DNA of 64,000 nt from Clostridium sp. OS1-26 (GCF_030915445.1 NZ_CP133264.1:4993208-5057207); one strand, 5' to 3'. Positions 26,411-35,480 are shown, counted from the first letter of the stretch. Notes: generated by a model from the letters alone, not told the origin. Numbers and translations are program-made.

Positions 26411-27253
26411 TTATATGTTAATTCTTTGAGATATTCTAATTGGATTTTTGCCTTCACAAGGTACTCCAGTTTGACATAAACCACACCCAGAGCCTGGCTT
26501 TGGACTTTCGCCATAAGATTCAGCTAATTTACTTAATGCATCACCATAAGCATATTTATGACATTTTATCTTATCATGGCCTTCTTTAGATATAGCATTG
26601 ACAGGACATCGCTTAATACAAGCTCCACAAATACCTTTGCTACATAACAAACAATTTTCCGTATGATTTTTAGCAACTCTAACATCTGGTGTGAGCTTTA
26701 ATTCAGTTACAACTGAAATTAGCTTTACTGCTATTCCCTTCTCAGTAATAAAAGCATCATTTATAGAAAAAGTCCCTAACCCAGCTGCATAAGCTATATG
26801 ACGTTCTGACCAATTTGATGTTAAGTCTGAACCATCTCCATGAATTTTAAACCATTCAGAAAGATGAGGAGCAATAGTTCTATATCCCATTTTATTTAAA
26901 TAACTTTCTAAATATTTAGCAAAATCTCCAGAAGCACGAGTTAATGCCCATTCTTTTGATGCTAATTTTTTTTGTGCTCTATTACTTTTTCTAGTTTTTT
27001 CATTTATAGGCAGCACAACGCTTATAACTGTTCCACCCTTATAGGTACCTTCTCCAAAAGCTAATTCAAATGCTTCTTTGGGAGTAAAGTGATGCTCACC
27101 AATTATTTTTTTATACTCTTGAAATAAAGGATCTTCTGTATCTGCAAAGTTTATAATAGGCTCCTCATAATAAGTATCTTTAATTTCTTCAAACCAATTC
27201 TCTTTACTTTCCTTAAAATATCTTTCGATTTCATTTTTTATTAAATTCTCCAT
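26411..27253 (-). CDS. epoxyqueuosine-reductase-like 4Fe-4S protein
   Basis: Iron-sulfur protein of 280 residues. It has a QueG-related N-terminal fold (IAYAAGLGTFSINDAFITEKG) and a C-terminal pair of cysteine clusters (CLLCSKGICGACIKRCPVNAIS and CGLCQTGVPC) able to hold two [4Fe-4S] clusters. It is shorter than true QueG and lacks the HEAT-like end, so the substrate is open; such proteins are common in clostridia as reductases of unknown role. Start at 27253 follows GGAGG. A MarR-type dyad lies 76 bases upstream, identical in its half-sites to one in front of the neighbouring marR gene. Confidence 0.8.
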   Translation of the reverse strand: MENLIKNEIERYFKESKENWFEEIKDTYYEEPIINFADTEDPLFQEYKKIIGEHHFTPKEAFELAFGEGTYKGGTVISVVLPINEKTRKSNRAQKKLASKEWALTRASGDFAKYLESYLNKMGYRTIAPHLSEWFKIHGDGSDLTSNWSERHIAYAAGLGTFSINDAFITEKGIAVKLISVVTELKLTPDVRVAKNHTENCLLCSKGICGACIKRCPVNAISKEGHDKIKCHKYAYGDALSKLAESYGESPKPGSGCGLCQTGVPCEGKNPIRISQRINI

Positions 27254-27328
27254 TTCAAAACCTCCATAAATAATTTAGTTCTAAACATTTAATAAATCCC
27301 CCGACTCCCCTAGTAAATACCAATTAGA

Positions 27329-27340
27329 GTGTATATACAC
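27329..27340. promoter_or_regulatory. MarR operator copy upstream of the 4Fe-4S gene
   Basis: Perfect palindrome GTGTATATACAC, matching GTGTATTTACAC at 27817-27828 except for one central base. It lies between the marR stop and the start of the 4Fe-4S gene. Confidence 0.6.
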
Positions 27341-27356
27341 GTTAACTAGTAAAAAA

Positions 27357-27794
27357 TTAAGGCACTAAAGCCTCAATTTTGGAAAGCAATGTTGTAAAAA
27401 TATCTATGTTGTCTTTGCCTAGATATTCTTCTAAAAAACTTTGTGCCTTTTCCCAAAGTTCTTCTGCATATTTATAGGTTTCAATTCCCTTATCCGTTAA
27501 TTTAAGTTGTCTATTTCTAGCACCTTCTTCTGATATATCTTCTACAAATCCACTTTTTTCTAAAGGTTTAAGATTTCTCACAAGAGTAGTTCTATCTAGC
27601 CTTATGATTAGAGCTAAGTCACTGACACTTACTGGTTCTAATTGCTTTATATGTCTAAGTAATGCAAACTGACCTATCTTTAAGTTACTTGGTGCAAGAA
27701 ATTCATCATAAACTTCGGTAACTGCTTGTGAAGCTCTTCTGATATTAAGACAATTACAAGGGGATGGTTTCTTATCATAAATGTTTCTATCCAT
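27357..27794 (-). CDS. MarR-family transcriptional regulator
   Basis: Winged-helix regulator of 145 residues. The DNA-binding part is seen in PVSVSDLALIIRLDRTTLVRNLKPLEKSGFVEDISEEGARNRQLKLTDKG, with dimerisation helices at both ends. The ATG at 27794 is preferred (AAGGTGAT ribosome site); the frame is open to 27803. An N-terminal CNC pair could allow thiol-based sensing, which is speculation. A GTGTATWTACAC dyad lies just upstream and another before the downstream 4Fe-4S gene, so it probably controls itself and that gene. Confidence 0.9.
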   Translation of the reverse strand: MDRNIYDKKPSPCNCLNIRRASQAVTEVYDEFLAPSNLKIGQFALLRHIKQLEPVSVSDLALIIRLDRTTLVRNLKPLEKSGFVEDISEEGARNRQLKLTDKGIETYKYAEELWEKAQSFLEEYLGKDNIDIFTTLLSKIEALVP

Positions 27795-27816
27795 AATTAT
27801 CACCTTTTTTGATTTC

Positions 27817-27828
27817 GTGTATTTACAC
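27817..27828. promoter_or_regulatory. MarR operator copy upstream of the marR gene
   Basis: GTGTATTTACAC, 22 bases upstream of the marR start codon. Same half-sites as the copy at 27329. Confidence 0.6.
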
Positions 27829-27957
27829 TATTAAATATACTTCTTCAATTCTTTTTTGTCAATATATAGTTTTATATATTTTAGTAAATATTCTTATATA
27901 CTTCTATTAATTCTCTTGATACAGTAGTATGAAAATAATATGCATGTTAAGATTATC

Positions 27958-29316
27958 TTACTCTAAGTCCAATTTAATTAATACATAAAAGCATACTTTG
28001 TTTCCTTCACTTTCACCCCATATCTTTCCTTTATGCAAATCTACAATACTTTTAGCAATAGATAACCCTAAGCCCGAACCACCAGTTTGAGAATTTCTTG
28101 CTTCATCAGTTCTATAAAATCTATCAAAAATTTTAGTCAAATCTTCTTCTTTTATAGGTTTACCTTCATTTTCAATACTAACTATTGCTCCATGCTGAGC
28201 TTTAGAAACCTTTATTTTAATATCACCTGGTTTATCGCTGTGCCTTATGGCATTAATTATGATATTTTCAAAAACCCTTACCATTTTTACAGGGTCTATA
28301 TTTGCATTTAGCTCTTCCTCAGGCTCTTCTAATAAAATGTTTAAATTGTTTTCGCTGCATATTGGCATCATTCCCTCTACAATCTGTCTCATGAATTCAT
28401 TCAATGAAATCTCCATCTTTTGAAGTTTAATATCACAGGATGCAAGCTTCGTATATTCAAAAAGATCATTTATCAGCTCTTCAAGTCTATGAGATTTATT
28501 GTCAATTACATCTATATATTTACTTATTGCATCCTTTTCTTTATATTTTTCTTTTAACAGTTTTACATAACCTACAATTGATGTTAAAGGAGTTCTTAAA
28601 TCATGTGAAACACTAACTATAAGCATATCCTTATTCTTTTCAGCCTGTTTTTCCTTCTCCTTCATATTCTTTAACTCTTGAGTCATATGATTTATATTTT
28701 CTCCAAGGGTGGATAGCTCATCTTTCCCTTTTATTTCAACCCTGTAATTCAGTTTTCCCTTTGATATTTCCTTTAATCCTTGTGAAAGATAATCTATATA
28801 CTTTACTCTTCCATAGGTTAATACCAAAAATAACAGAATAAATATTACTATGCCTAAAATAAAAAACTTCAACTCATCTCCCATAACTAAAAACTTTGCA
28901 ATTACAACATATCTATCATTATCTAATGGCTTTATGTTATAATATTTAATCTGTTTTTCATAAAAATTAGTTTGAGTTTTTCTATTTAAAAGACTATTTA
29001 TATCTATCTGTTTTTCATAATTGTTTTTAGGCTTTAATATTATATATCCCTGCTTATTAACTATAAAAATATCTATATGCCCTGCTTTTTCATTAATAAA
29101 GTTTTGCAGTTCTTGAGTATTATTTCTATTTTTGTCCATTTCCTCAAGTAAAACTGAACATTCAGAGTTAAAAACAGATATTTCCTTTGTATAATCAGTT
29201 CTTTTTTCTCTTATGGTATCGTTCAGAAAAAACGCAATAAAAAGCCCCACTGTGAGTGATATAAAAAATATTGAAAAAAACTTAGCTCTTATTCCAAAAA
29301 AGTACTTACTTTTCAA
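27958..29316 (-). CDS. sensor histidine kinase with HAMP domain
   Basis: Membrane histidine kinase. A first helix (FFSIFFISLTVGLFIAFFL) is followed by an outer domain of about 115 residues, a second helix (FFILGIVIFILLFLVLTYG), a HAMP linker, the HisKA motif VSVSHDLRTPLTS with its phosphoacceptor His, and the ATPase domain (NIIINAIRHS, GGSGLGLSIAK). The start is uncertain: the frame is open to 29376, deep in the regulator gene, but a TTG near 29316 after a GGGGAG stretch gives an 11-base overlap and is more likely. It is paired with the regulator upstream, and with the metalloprotease-like gene in one operon. Confidence 0.88.
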   Translation of the reverse strand: MKSKYFFGIRAKFFSIFFISLTVGLFIAFFLNDTIREKRTDYTKEISVFNSECSVLLEEMDKNRNNTQELQNFINEKAGHIDIFIVNKQGYIILKPKNNYEKQIDINSLLNRKTQTNFYEKQIKYYNIKPLDNDRYVVIAKFLVMGDELKFFILGIVIFILLFLVLTYGRVKYIDYLSQGLKEISKGKLNYRVEIKGKDELSTLGENINHMTQELKNMKEKEKQAEKNKDMLIVSVSHDLRTPLTSIVGYVKLLKEKYKEKDAISKYIDVIDNKSHRLEELINDLFEYTKLASCDIKLQKMEISLNEFMRQIVEGMMPICSENNLNILLEEPEEELNANIDPVKMVRVFENIIINAIRHSDKPGDIKIKVSKAQHGAIVSIENEGKPIKEEDLTKIFDRFYRTDEARNSQTGGSGLGLSIAKSIVDLHKGKIWGESEGNKVCFYVLIKLDLE

Positions 29317-29995
29317 TTTTGTATCCAACTCCCCATACAGTTTTAATGTACTTAGGATTTTTAACGTTATCACCAAGTTTTTCTCTTATATTTTTTATGT
29401 GAGTCATGATGGTGGAATCTGATTGGTAAAACACATCATTCCACACGCTTTCATATATATTTCTACTACTGAAAACCACGCTCCTATTTTCAGCTAATAA
29501 TTTCAATATCTCGAACTCCTTAACTGTAAGCTTTACTTCTTTTCCACATAAGGTAACTTCATGTGTCTCTGAATTTATAATTAAATCATCAATCACTATT
29601 TCATTGCTTTTTGCAATTATAGTAGTCTTAAGGTATCTTCTAAGCTGAGCTTTTACCCTAACTACAAGTTCTAAAGGATTAAAAGGCTTTGTTACATAAT
29701 CATCAGCGCCAGTAATTATTCCTAGAATTTTATCATTATCTTCTCTCTTAGCTGACAGCATTATAATAGGTACATCTAATTCTTCTCTCACTCTTTTACA
29801 TATTTGTATACCATCAATATTGGGCAGCATGATATCAAGAATAATAAGATGTATTTCATTTTTCTTTAAAACTTCCAATGCTTGCAGACCGTCTTCTACA
29901 GTAATTACATTATAACCTTCATTTTTTAAATAAATTTCTATAAGTTCTCTAATTTCTTTTTCATCGTCAACTACCAATATAGTAGCTTTATCCAT
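29306..29995 (-). CDS. OmpR-family response regulator
   Basis: Response regulator of 229 residues with an intact receiver (acidic pair in VVDDEKE, phosphoacceptor Asp in LIILDIMLPNIDG, Lys in DDYVTKPF) and a winged-helix C terminus ending IKTVWGVGYKIEK. GGAGGAG precedes its ATG. It starts 12 bases after the stop of the metalloprotease-like gene and overlaps the kinase gene. Four tandem 11-base repeats before the first gene of this operon are the kind of site OmpR/PhoB proteins bind, so autoregulation of the whole operon is likely. Confidence 0.93.
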   Translation of the reverse strand: MDKATILVVDDEKEIRELIEIYLKNEGYNVITVEDGLQALEVLKKNEIHLIILDIMLPNIDGIQICKRVREELDVPIIMLSAKREDNDKILGIITGADDYVTKPFNPLELVVRVKAQLRRYLKTTIIAKSNEIVIDDLIINSETHEVTLCGKEVKLTVKEFEILKLLAENRSVVFSSRNIYESVWNDVFYQSDSTIMTHIKNIREKLGDNVKNPKYIKTVWGVGYKIEK

Positions 29996-30006
29996 AATTC
30001 TCCTCC

Positions 30007-31836
30007 TTAATACAGTGAGTACATGATTATTACCATCATCATTAAGGTTGATGTGAAGCTGTCTCTCACCTTAATACTGTCTTTTCTCAATGCTAGAAGT
30101 GTTATACCTTCACATATGAAAATCAATGCAGTAAAAACTATTATAGGATTTAAAGTTTTATTTCCTATAAAAATATTACCATTAACCACTGTTGCAATAA
30201 TTCCTAATAGTACATAAAGTATAAACTTAAAAAATTTCTTAGCGGCAGTTTTAAATAAATTCTTTTTATCTTTATATCTATTCCTCATAACTAATACATA
30301 ATAAATTATGAAAAATACAATAAACCATATTATAGATCTAGAAATCAAATGTTTTAAATTGGCAGAAAATATATTAGAAAAGCTTTTTTCAAACTTACCT
30401 TCGCCAAACTTCTTTTCAAGTTCCTTGCTGACTTCTTTAATTCTCTCTTCACTGCTGCTACTCTTTAATGTTTCAGCACTCCTCTTACTTATTCCTTCAA
30501 TTTTTTCAAATTCTTTAACATCTTTAAAATATTTATTTTTATCTCTATATGCTATTATCTTTTCAGCGTCACTTTTACTAATATTTTTTAGTTTAAGTAA
30601 ATCTTCCTTCTCGCAAGTATTTATATTAAATATATAAAAAGGAAACTCAAGCCCTCCGAATTGATCCATAATAATATTAATATGTTTGTCTTCACTGACA
30701 ACCCAGATTTCTGGAGCACATTCTTCTGTAAAATCATGGCCTGTACTCTCTTTAAAAATATTTAATATCCTTTCCCTGTCTTGTGGATATTCTTTTATAT
30801 ATCCTTTAACAAACTGTATCAACTGAGGATTATTGTCCTTATTTACATATTTATTAAATACATTAAAAATTTTAGAGTATCTTTCATCCAGATTTCCTTT
30901 ATCTGTAGTTATAAGTTTAATAAAAAAATGAGAAACAACTATTTCTGTAGATAAACTCTGCTCCAGACTTATCTTTTGAGACTTATTTTGGAAAAGCCCC
31001 ATATTTCTATATAAAATTGTTTTCTCAGCATCTCTAAAGTCATAGCATAAATTTTTATACTTGCCATCCCCACTTAAACCAAGCTCATGCCTCTTTAAAT
31101 TTTCGTATTTCTGCTGCCATAAAGGTGATGTTTCTCTGTAATAATCCAATCTTAAGGGAAGAATAAAATCTCTGGTACCTCTATTTAATACTGAAGCTAT
31201 GTTACTTTTAGTTCTTTCTATATCATTATAGATTCCATTTTTAATTTGTTCATTTTCCTCATAGATTCTCGAAATAACTTCAAAGTGCTCTGCAAACCCT
31301 TCATTGAAAGCAGTACTGTACTCTGTAATAATATTGGAATAATGCATGTCCACACCATGCTGGTTCATATCTTTATCATAAGCAGCAGTAATTTGATATA
31401 AAATATGCCCCATTTCGTGTGGGAAAATCTGTGTTATAGACTCAAGTGCATCATAGTTACCCTTTAATTGATTAGTTGAAAGTTCAATATATGGTGACTT
31501 TTTTTTATCATAAAGCTTTCCATCTTTTTTTAGATAGAAACCAATCCTTCCATAACAACCAGAATTATTCTTAAAAGCTATATAGATATCTTCATTCTTT
31601 AATTTTGAATATTGCTGTGCTTGAGCATAAAGTTCAATAGAATTTTTAATAAAGGATTTATTATAGATGTCCATAAAGGATTTTTCATCTCCGCCTTCCT
31701 CATAGACTGGAAATCCATCCTTCAGTTCATCTGTGGCTTTAAGCACTACTATATTTGCGGCATCTTTTGCAAATACATTTTCCATTGTAAAAAACAGCAT
31801 TATACATGTAATAAATACAAAAATAAATTTTTTCAT
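30007..31836 (-). CDS. secreted-facing HEMGH metalloprotease-like domain, ComEA-type HhH and C-terminal membrane helices
   Basis: Unusual 609-residue protein. Residues 1-23 are a signal peptide. A zinc-protease-like motif HEMGH (140-144, fits HExxH) lies in QIFPHEMGHILYQ, and NEGFAEHFE (about 178-186) can supply the third, glutamate, ligand of a gluzincin. After about 200 further residues comes a ComEA-like double helix-hairpin-helix (INTCEKEDLLKLKNISKSD to GISKRSAETLKSS, about 403-460). The last 110 residues hold four hydrophobic helices. I know no named family with this order. It is first in an operon with a response regulator and kinase, which may control it or respond to it. Proteolytic activity is an inference from the motif. 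Confidence 0.75.
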   Translation of the reverse strand: MKKFIFVFITCIMLFFTMENVFAKDAANIVVLKATDELKDGFPVYEEGGDEKSFMDIYNKSFIKNSIELYAQAQQYSKLKNEDIYIAFKNNSGCYGRIGFYLKKDGKLYDKKKSPYIELSTNQLKGNYDALESITQIFPHEMGHILYQITAAYDKDMNQHGVDMHYSNIITEYSTAFNEGFAEHFEVISRIYEENEQIKNGIYNDIERTKSNIASVLNRGTRDFILPLRLDYYRETSPLWQQKYENLKRHELGLSGDGKYKNLCYDFRDAEKTILYRNMGLFQNKSQKISLEQSLSTEIVVSHFFIKLITTDKGNLDERYSKIFNVFNKYVNKDNNPQLIQFVKGYIKEYPQDRERILNIFKESTGHDFTEECAPEIWVVSEDKHINIIMDQFGGLEFPFYIFNINTCEKEDLLKLKNISKSDAEKIIAYRDKNKYFKDVKEFEKIEGISKRSAETLKSSSSEERIKEVSKELEKKFGEGKFEKSFSNIFSANLKHLISRSIIWFIVFFIIYYVLVMRNRYKDKKNLFKTAAKKFFKFILYVLLGIIATVVNGNIFIGNKTLNPIIVFTALIFICEGITLLALRKDSIKVRDSFTSTLMMMVIIMYSLY

Positions 31837-31880
31837 AATTCCTCACTCCAATTTTATTTTCTCACTTTAATTTTAAAATA
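31837..31880 (-). promoter_or_regulatory. -10 region and ribosome site of the metalloprotease-like operon
   Basis: On the minus strand TATTTTAAAATTAAAG directly follows the 11-base repeat array and offers TAAAAT as -10. A GGAGTGAGG ribosome site precedes the ATG at 31836. The repeats would cover the -35 region, as in PhoB-type activation. Confidence 0.45.
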
Positions 31881-31924
31881 GATTTCTGATGGAAATCTAA
31901 AGCAAATCTGAAGAATTTCTGAAG
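31881..31924 (-). promoter_or_regulatory. four tandem 11-bp repeats, OmpR/PhoB-type operator array
   Basis: Read on the minus strand, from upstream: CTTCAGAAATT, CTTCAGATTTG, CTTTAGATTTC, CATCAGAAATC, with no bases between them. Eleven-base spacing equals one helical turn and is the hallmark of OmpR/PhoB-family tandem sites. The array is 45-88 bases upstream of the first gene of an operon that encodes such a regulator. Confidence 0.75.
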
Positions 31925-31929
31925 AAATA

Positions 31930-31960
31930 TAAAAAACCATACTGCTTTTGCAATATGGTT
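31930..31960 (-). terminator. terminator after oatA
   Basis: AACCATATTGC pairs with GCAGTATGGTT (one G:T) around AAAA on the minus strand, followed by a T-run (31934-31930 and beyond). Confidence 0.85.
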
Positions 31961-32022
31961 AATGTACAAAGAATGAAGGAAGGATTATAAAAGCTACATG
32001 AAAGTACCATTATTTTTACTAA

Positions 32023-33846
32023 TTAATTTTTACTCTTTAATAATTGGTCTATAAGTGATGTTAAAACTTCAATCCCTTTAGGCATCAAATGCACACCGTC
32101 AGGTGTAAAATATTCCGGATGGGTAATTGCTGTAGAATGCCAATCAATCAATGTAATGTTCTTACTTTCTTTAGCTTTTTTGCTTAAAGTTTCATTCACT
32201 TCCTTTTCCCATTGGCGTGGTACACGTGTATTTACTAAATAAATATGTGCTTTCGAGAAAAAATTTAACAAACTATCTATCTGACGGTCTGTAAAATAAC
32301 CATTTGTCCCCAACTCAATGATAACCGCATTATTTGTATCATTAAATGCTGCATAGGCAGGTGCTAACTCAACTGCTTGACTTAGCTGCCTTCCAACCTT
32401 ACCATCAATTGTGATATTAGTATATTTTTTATTCAGGCTTGAAACAATATCCAGCATGATAGAATCTCCAATAGCCAGTACCTTGTTGTAAGAATTACCG
32501 GTAGATAGAGAGCTCGCTTCACTCTTTTCATTAGAGCTTGGTCCAGAATTTTTACTTGTAGAAGATTGCTTTTCATTATTTATTACTATTTCAGTTGAAG
32601 ACGCTTTAGCCTTGTCCATTTGCTGTTTATCTTTATGTACACTTCTGATACAAGCAGTTAACAACACAATCACTAAAGGTATTATTATAATTGAAATCCC
32701 TCTAGCAAAAGTTAGTCTTCTCCAGTTAACAGCATTAATTAGTAAATTCCTCTTGAAAACTCCTCGGAACCCATTTTGGCGAATAGGCATTTCAATAAAG
32801 CGGTATGAAATTTCAGCAATAATAAGTGTAGCAGCCAGTTGCAAGCCCACACGCCAGTACGTTGGATTTCCAATTTCATAAGCTGGAGTACTTAAAACAA
32901 TAATAGGATAATGCCAAAGGTAAATTCCATAGGATCTCTTGCCAAGCCAGCTTAAAGGCTTCCACGAAAGTAAATGTCCTAAATAGCTACTAGGATGACA
33001 AACACAAGCTATAAGTATGGCTGCGTTTAAGCTAAGAAGTAACATTCCACCTCTATATAAAAATGCTTGATATTCATTCATGAAAATAACACTAATAATA
33101 AAGATAATAAAAGCAATTATACTTGTAATATTTAACATATTTCTTTGCTTAATAGATTTTTTAGAAGACAGTCTTTTCATCGGGTAGATAATAGCCAGCC
33201 AACTGCCTATAAGCAGCTCAAAGGCACGAGTATCTGTCCCATAATAGACACGGCTAGGATCCTCTCCTGGTTTATAAAGTATAGCCAGTAATATTGCCGA
33301 GCATAACGCTGCAATAAAAACAATGTTCGAAAACTTTGCTCGCTTTTTAAAAACCTTTAGCCCTGTTATCAGTACAATAGGCCATACAATATAAAATTGT
33401 TCTTCTATTGCTAAGGACCAAAGATTCTTTAAAGGCGAAGGTAACCCGAAACTATTGAAATAAGAAAGTTTATGAAAAATAAACCACCAATTACTTACAT
33501 ACATAATGGAGGATGATGCATCACCTTTAAGTGTATTTACCATCTCGGATTTAAATATCATTGTCCACACAAAAACAGCTATTATCATAATATAGGCGGC
33601 CGGTAACAATCTTCGAATACGTCTAATCCAAAATTCACGAAAACTAAAATTGAGTTCACTTTCTTGTAATGCTAAAATATTAGATGTTATAAGATAACCA
33701 GATATTACAAAAAATATGTCAACCCCTAAAAAGCCTCCTCCAGCCCAACTGAAGTTAAAATGATAAGCTATTACAGCTAATACTGCAAAAGCTCGAAGTC
33801 CATCTAATCCTGCAATATATCGATGATTCTGCGTATTGTCTAACAT
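32023..33846 (-). CDS. oatA: peptidoglycan/polysaccharide O-acetyltransferase OatA
   Basis: Membrane acyltransferase of 607 residues with two parts. The first is an acyltransferase-3 domain of about ten helices (IAGLDGLRAFAVLAVIAYHF to about residue 370). After another helix comes an outer SGNH esterase-like domain with VLAIGDSIMLD, VIIELGTNG and DGVHLMPKG, holding the catalytic Ser, Asn and Asp/His. This is the OatA layout, which acetylates muramic acid and gives lysozyme resistance. The ATG at 33846 follows GGGGAGGAGA; the frame is open to 34011 but the conserved part starts here. It lies behind sigV and rsiV as in Bacillus, and has its own ECF promoter copy at 33916-33944. Confidence 0.9.
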   Translation of the reverse strand: MLDNTQNHRYIAGLDGLRAFAVLAVIAYHFNFSWAGGGFLGVDIFFVISGYLITSNILALQESELNFSFREFWIRRIRRLLPAAYIMIIAVFVWTMIFKSEMVNTLKGDASSSIMYVSNWWFIFHKLSYFNSFGLPSPLKNLWSLAIEEQFYIVWPIVLITGLKVFKKRAKFSNIVFIAALCSAILLAILYKPGEDPSRVYYGTDTRAFELLIGSWLAIIYPMKRLSSKKSIKQRNMLNITSIIAFIIFIISVIFMNEYQAFLYRGGMLLLSLNAAILIACVCHPSSYLGHLLSWKPLSWLGKRSYGIYLWHYPIIVLSTPAYEIGNPTYWRVGLQLAATLIIAEISYRFIEMPIRQNGFRGVFKRNLLINAVNWRRLTFARGISIIIIPLVIVLLTACIRSVHKDKQQMDKAKASSTEIVINNEKQSSTSKNSGPSSNEKSEASSLSTGNSYNKVLAIGDSIMLDIVSSLNKKYTNITIDGKVGRQLSQAVELAPAYAAFNDTNNAVIIELGTNGYFTDRQIDSLLNFFSKAHIYLVNTRVPRQWEKEVNETLSKKAKESKNITLIDWHSTAITHPEYFTPDGVHLMPKGIEVLTSLIDQLLKSKN

Positions 33847-33915
33847 AGAAATCTCCTCCCCGTAGTGCATTTTAATAAAAAAATATTTGCTATACCCATA
33901 GGCATTTATATATAA

Positions 33916-33944
33916 TAGACGTTTAAGAGGTGCTAAAAGTTTTA
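33916..33944 (-). promoter_or_regulatory. SigV-type ECF promoter of oatA
   Basis: Minus strand TAAAAC-N17-CGTCTA, with CTTAAACGTCTAT around the -10. The same elements and the same 17-base spacer occur before sigV (35539-35567). It fits the TGAAAC...CGTC pattern of ECF promoters. The leader to the oatA start is about 60-65 bases. Confidence 0.75.
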
Positions 33945-33999
33945 AAAAGCTTTCATATTTATTCATAAAATGCATTTCATCAACCTTTTTCGACATAAA

Positions 34000-34048
34000 A
34001 TCAAGTACCAATGACTCTTATAAACTACTAGAGTCATTGGTACTTGAT
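34000..34048 (-). terminator. strong stem-loop between rsiV and oatA
   Basis: A perfect 19-base stem (starting ATCAAGTACCAATGACTCT) with an 11-base loop, followed on the minus strand by TTTATG. It should end or reduce read-through from sigV-rsiV, which explains why oatA has its own SigV promoter. Confidence 0.85.
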
Positions 34049-34069
34049 CCTTGCAAAGGGAAAGAAATA

Positions 34070-34972
34070 TTATTTAATATATTCATTACTTACTAAGATA
34101 TCTGATACTACTTCTGTTGGAATAACAAATTCTACCACTCCCATGTATCCTGGAGCAACCTCGTATTTATTAAAGGAGATAACTAATTTATTTTCAGCAT
34201 TTATATAAAAATTTTGATTGCTGGATATTTGTTGAAATAATTCCATAGTGGATTTCTGTTCTATTCCTGCAACCCAATAAAACTTATCTTTATCAGCTTT
34301 ATACTGCTCATTCATTTGTTCTTTTATATTTTCACTAACGGCACCGATATACCTATCATCTTTAAATAAACTTGGCAGGGTTATCATAACCTCGTTTTTC
34401 TTATCGATTGTATCGTACTTTAATGTGGTCGAGGATGAACCTACAGTATTTACAACACAGCGGCCTATAGAGAGTATCCTATCAGTGTCAGTTTTTACAA
34501 CATATCCGCTATCTACCCCTAAATGACCTCCACCTGATTGCTTTAAGTTTTTCATATCCACCATGAATTGATTATATAACTTCTTATTCTCATTAAGATA
34601 TTTTTCATTTAAATATTTTTCTAAGCTTTTGTTTTGTAAACCAGTAATTTCAGGTGTTTTTATATTTGCTTTAAATTTATCTTCATTTATAGTATAGTTC
34701 TTAAAAGTTAGCACTTTTACTAAACTTTTGCCAATGGGCACTTCTGATAGTGTTTGTGCAAATGCCGGGCTTGCATTAATTCCTGCTGTAAGTATAATCA
34801 CAGCTGCAGCTATTGAAGCAGCCACAGCACCTAGGCTTCTATACTTGTTTTTTCTTTTACTAGTATTTACTCCGATTGTATCTAATGTATTTTGAACCAA
34901 ACTATCTAGTTCCTTTGGAATAGGTATATTCATATAATCCATTTTTAACTGGTTTAATTTTTCGTTTCTCAT
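34070..34972 (-). CDS. rsiV: RsiV-like anti-sigma factor (DUF4163/DUF3298)
   Basis: Transmembrane anti-sigma factor of 300 residues. A cytoplasmic part of about 45 residues binds the sigma factor, one helix (AVAASIAAAVIILTAGI) crosses the membrane, and the outer part carries the DUF4163/DUF3298 domains that in RsiV bind lysozyme directly (ITLPSLFKDDRYIG to VVEFVIPTEVVSDIL). In Bacillus and Clostridioides lysozyme binding exposes RsiV to proteolysis and frees SigV. It follows the sigma gene by 25 bases and precedes oatA, the classic order. Confidence 0.88.
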   Translation of the reverse strand: MRNEKLNQLKMDYMNIPIPKELDSLVQNTLDTIGVNTSKRKNKYRSLGAVAASIAAAVIILTAGINASPAFAQTLSEVPIGKSLVKVLTFKNYTINEDKFKANIKTPEITGLQNKSLEKYLNEKYLNENKKLYNQFMVDMKNLKQSGGGHLGVDSGYVVKTDTDRILSIGRCVVNTVGSSSTTLKYDTIDKKNEVMITLPSLFKDDRYIGAVSENIKEQMNEQYKADKDKFYWVAGIEQKSTMELFQQISSNQNFYINAENKLVISFNKYEVAPGYMGVVEFVIPTEVVSDILVSNEYIK

Positions 34973-34997
34973 ACTTAATCCTCCTCATATAAATATT

Positions 34998-35480
34998 CTA
35001 GGGGCTCATTTTTATGTGTAATTTTTTAAGGGCGGTATACAGTCTAGTTTTTATTGTGCTAATGTTCTCTTCAAGAATTTCAGCGATTTCCTCTATCTTC
35101 AAATCTTCAAAATATCTTAGTACTATCACATTACGATATTTATCAGGCAATTCATCTAGTGCTTCTTTTAAATCAATATCTTGATATTCGTCTATTACTC
35201 CAGAGTCATATTGGGATATAATCTCTTCGTCTAATACTATGCGCTTTTGTTTTCGAAGAAAATCTAATGAAGTGTTTACAATAATCCTATAAAACCAAGT
35301 TTTTATGTAATCAGAACTCTTTAATGAATCTATTGATGAAAATGCTTTTAATATAGATTCCTGCACAATATCCAAAGCATTATCAACATTTTTCACGTAG
35401 CTATAAGCAAGACGATAGTGATTTTCCTTATTTTCAATAATATAGTCTGCAATAAGCTTTTCCATCCTATCTTTGTTCAT
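34998..35480 (-). CDS. sigV: ECF sigma factor SigV
   Basis: ECF sigma factor of 160 residues. Region 2 (YRLAYSYVKNVDNALDIVQESILKAF to IKTWFYRIIVNTSLDFLRKQ) and region 4 (YRNVIVLRYFEDLKIEEIAEILEENISTIKTRLYTALKKL) are complete. Placement ahead of an RsiV-type anti-sigma gene and oatA marks it as the lysozyme-response factor SigV. A TAAAAC-N17-CGTCTA promoter upstream, the same as that of oatA, points to autoregulation. Confidence 0.9.
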   Translation of the reverse strand: MNKDRMEKLIADYIIENKENHYRLAYSYVKNVDNALDIVQESILKAFSSIDSLKSSDYIKTWFYRIIVNTSLDFLRKQKRIVLDEEIISQYDSGVIDEYQDIDLKEALDELPDKYRNVIVLRYFEDLKIEEIAEILEENISTIKTRLYTALKKLHIKMSP

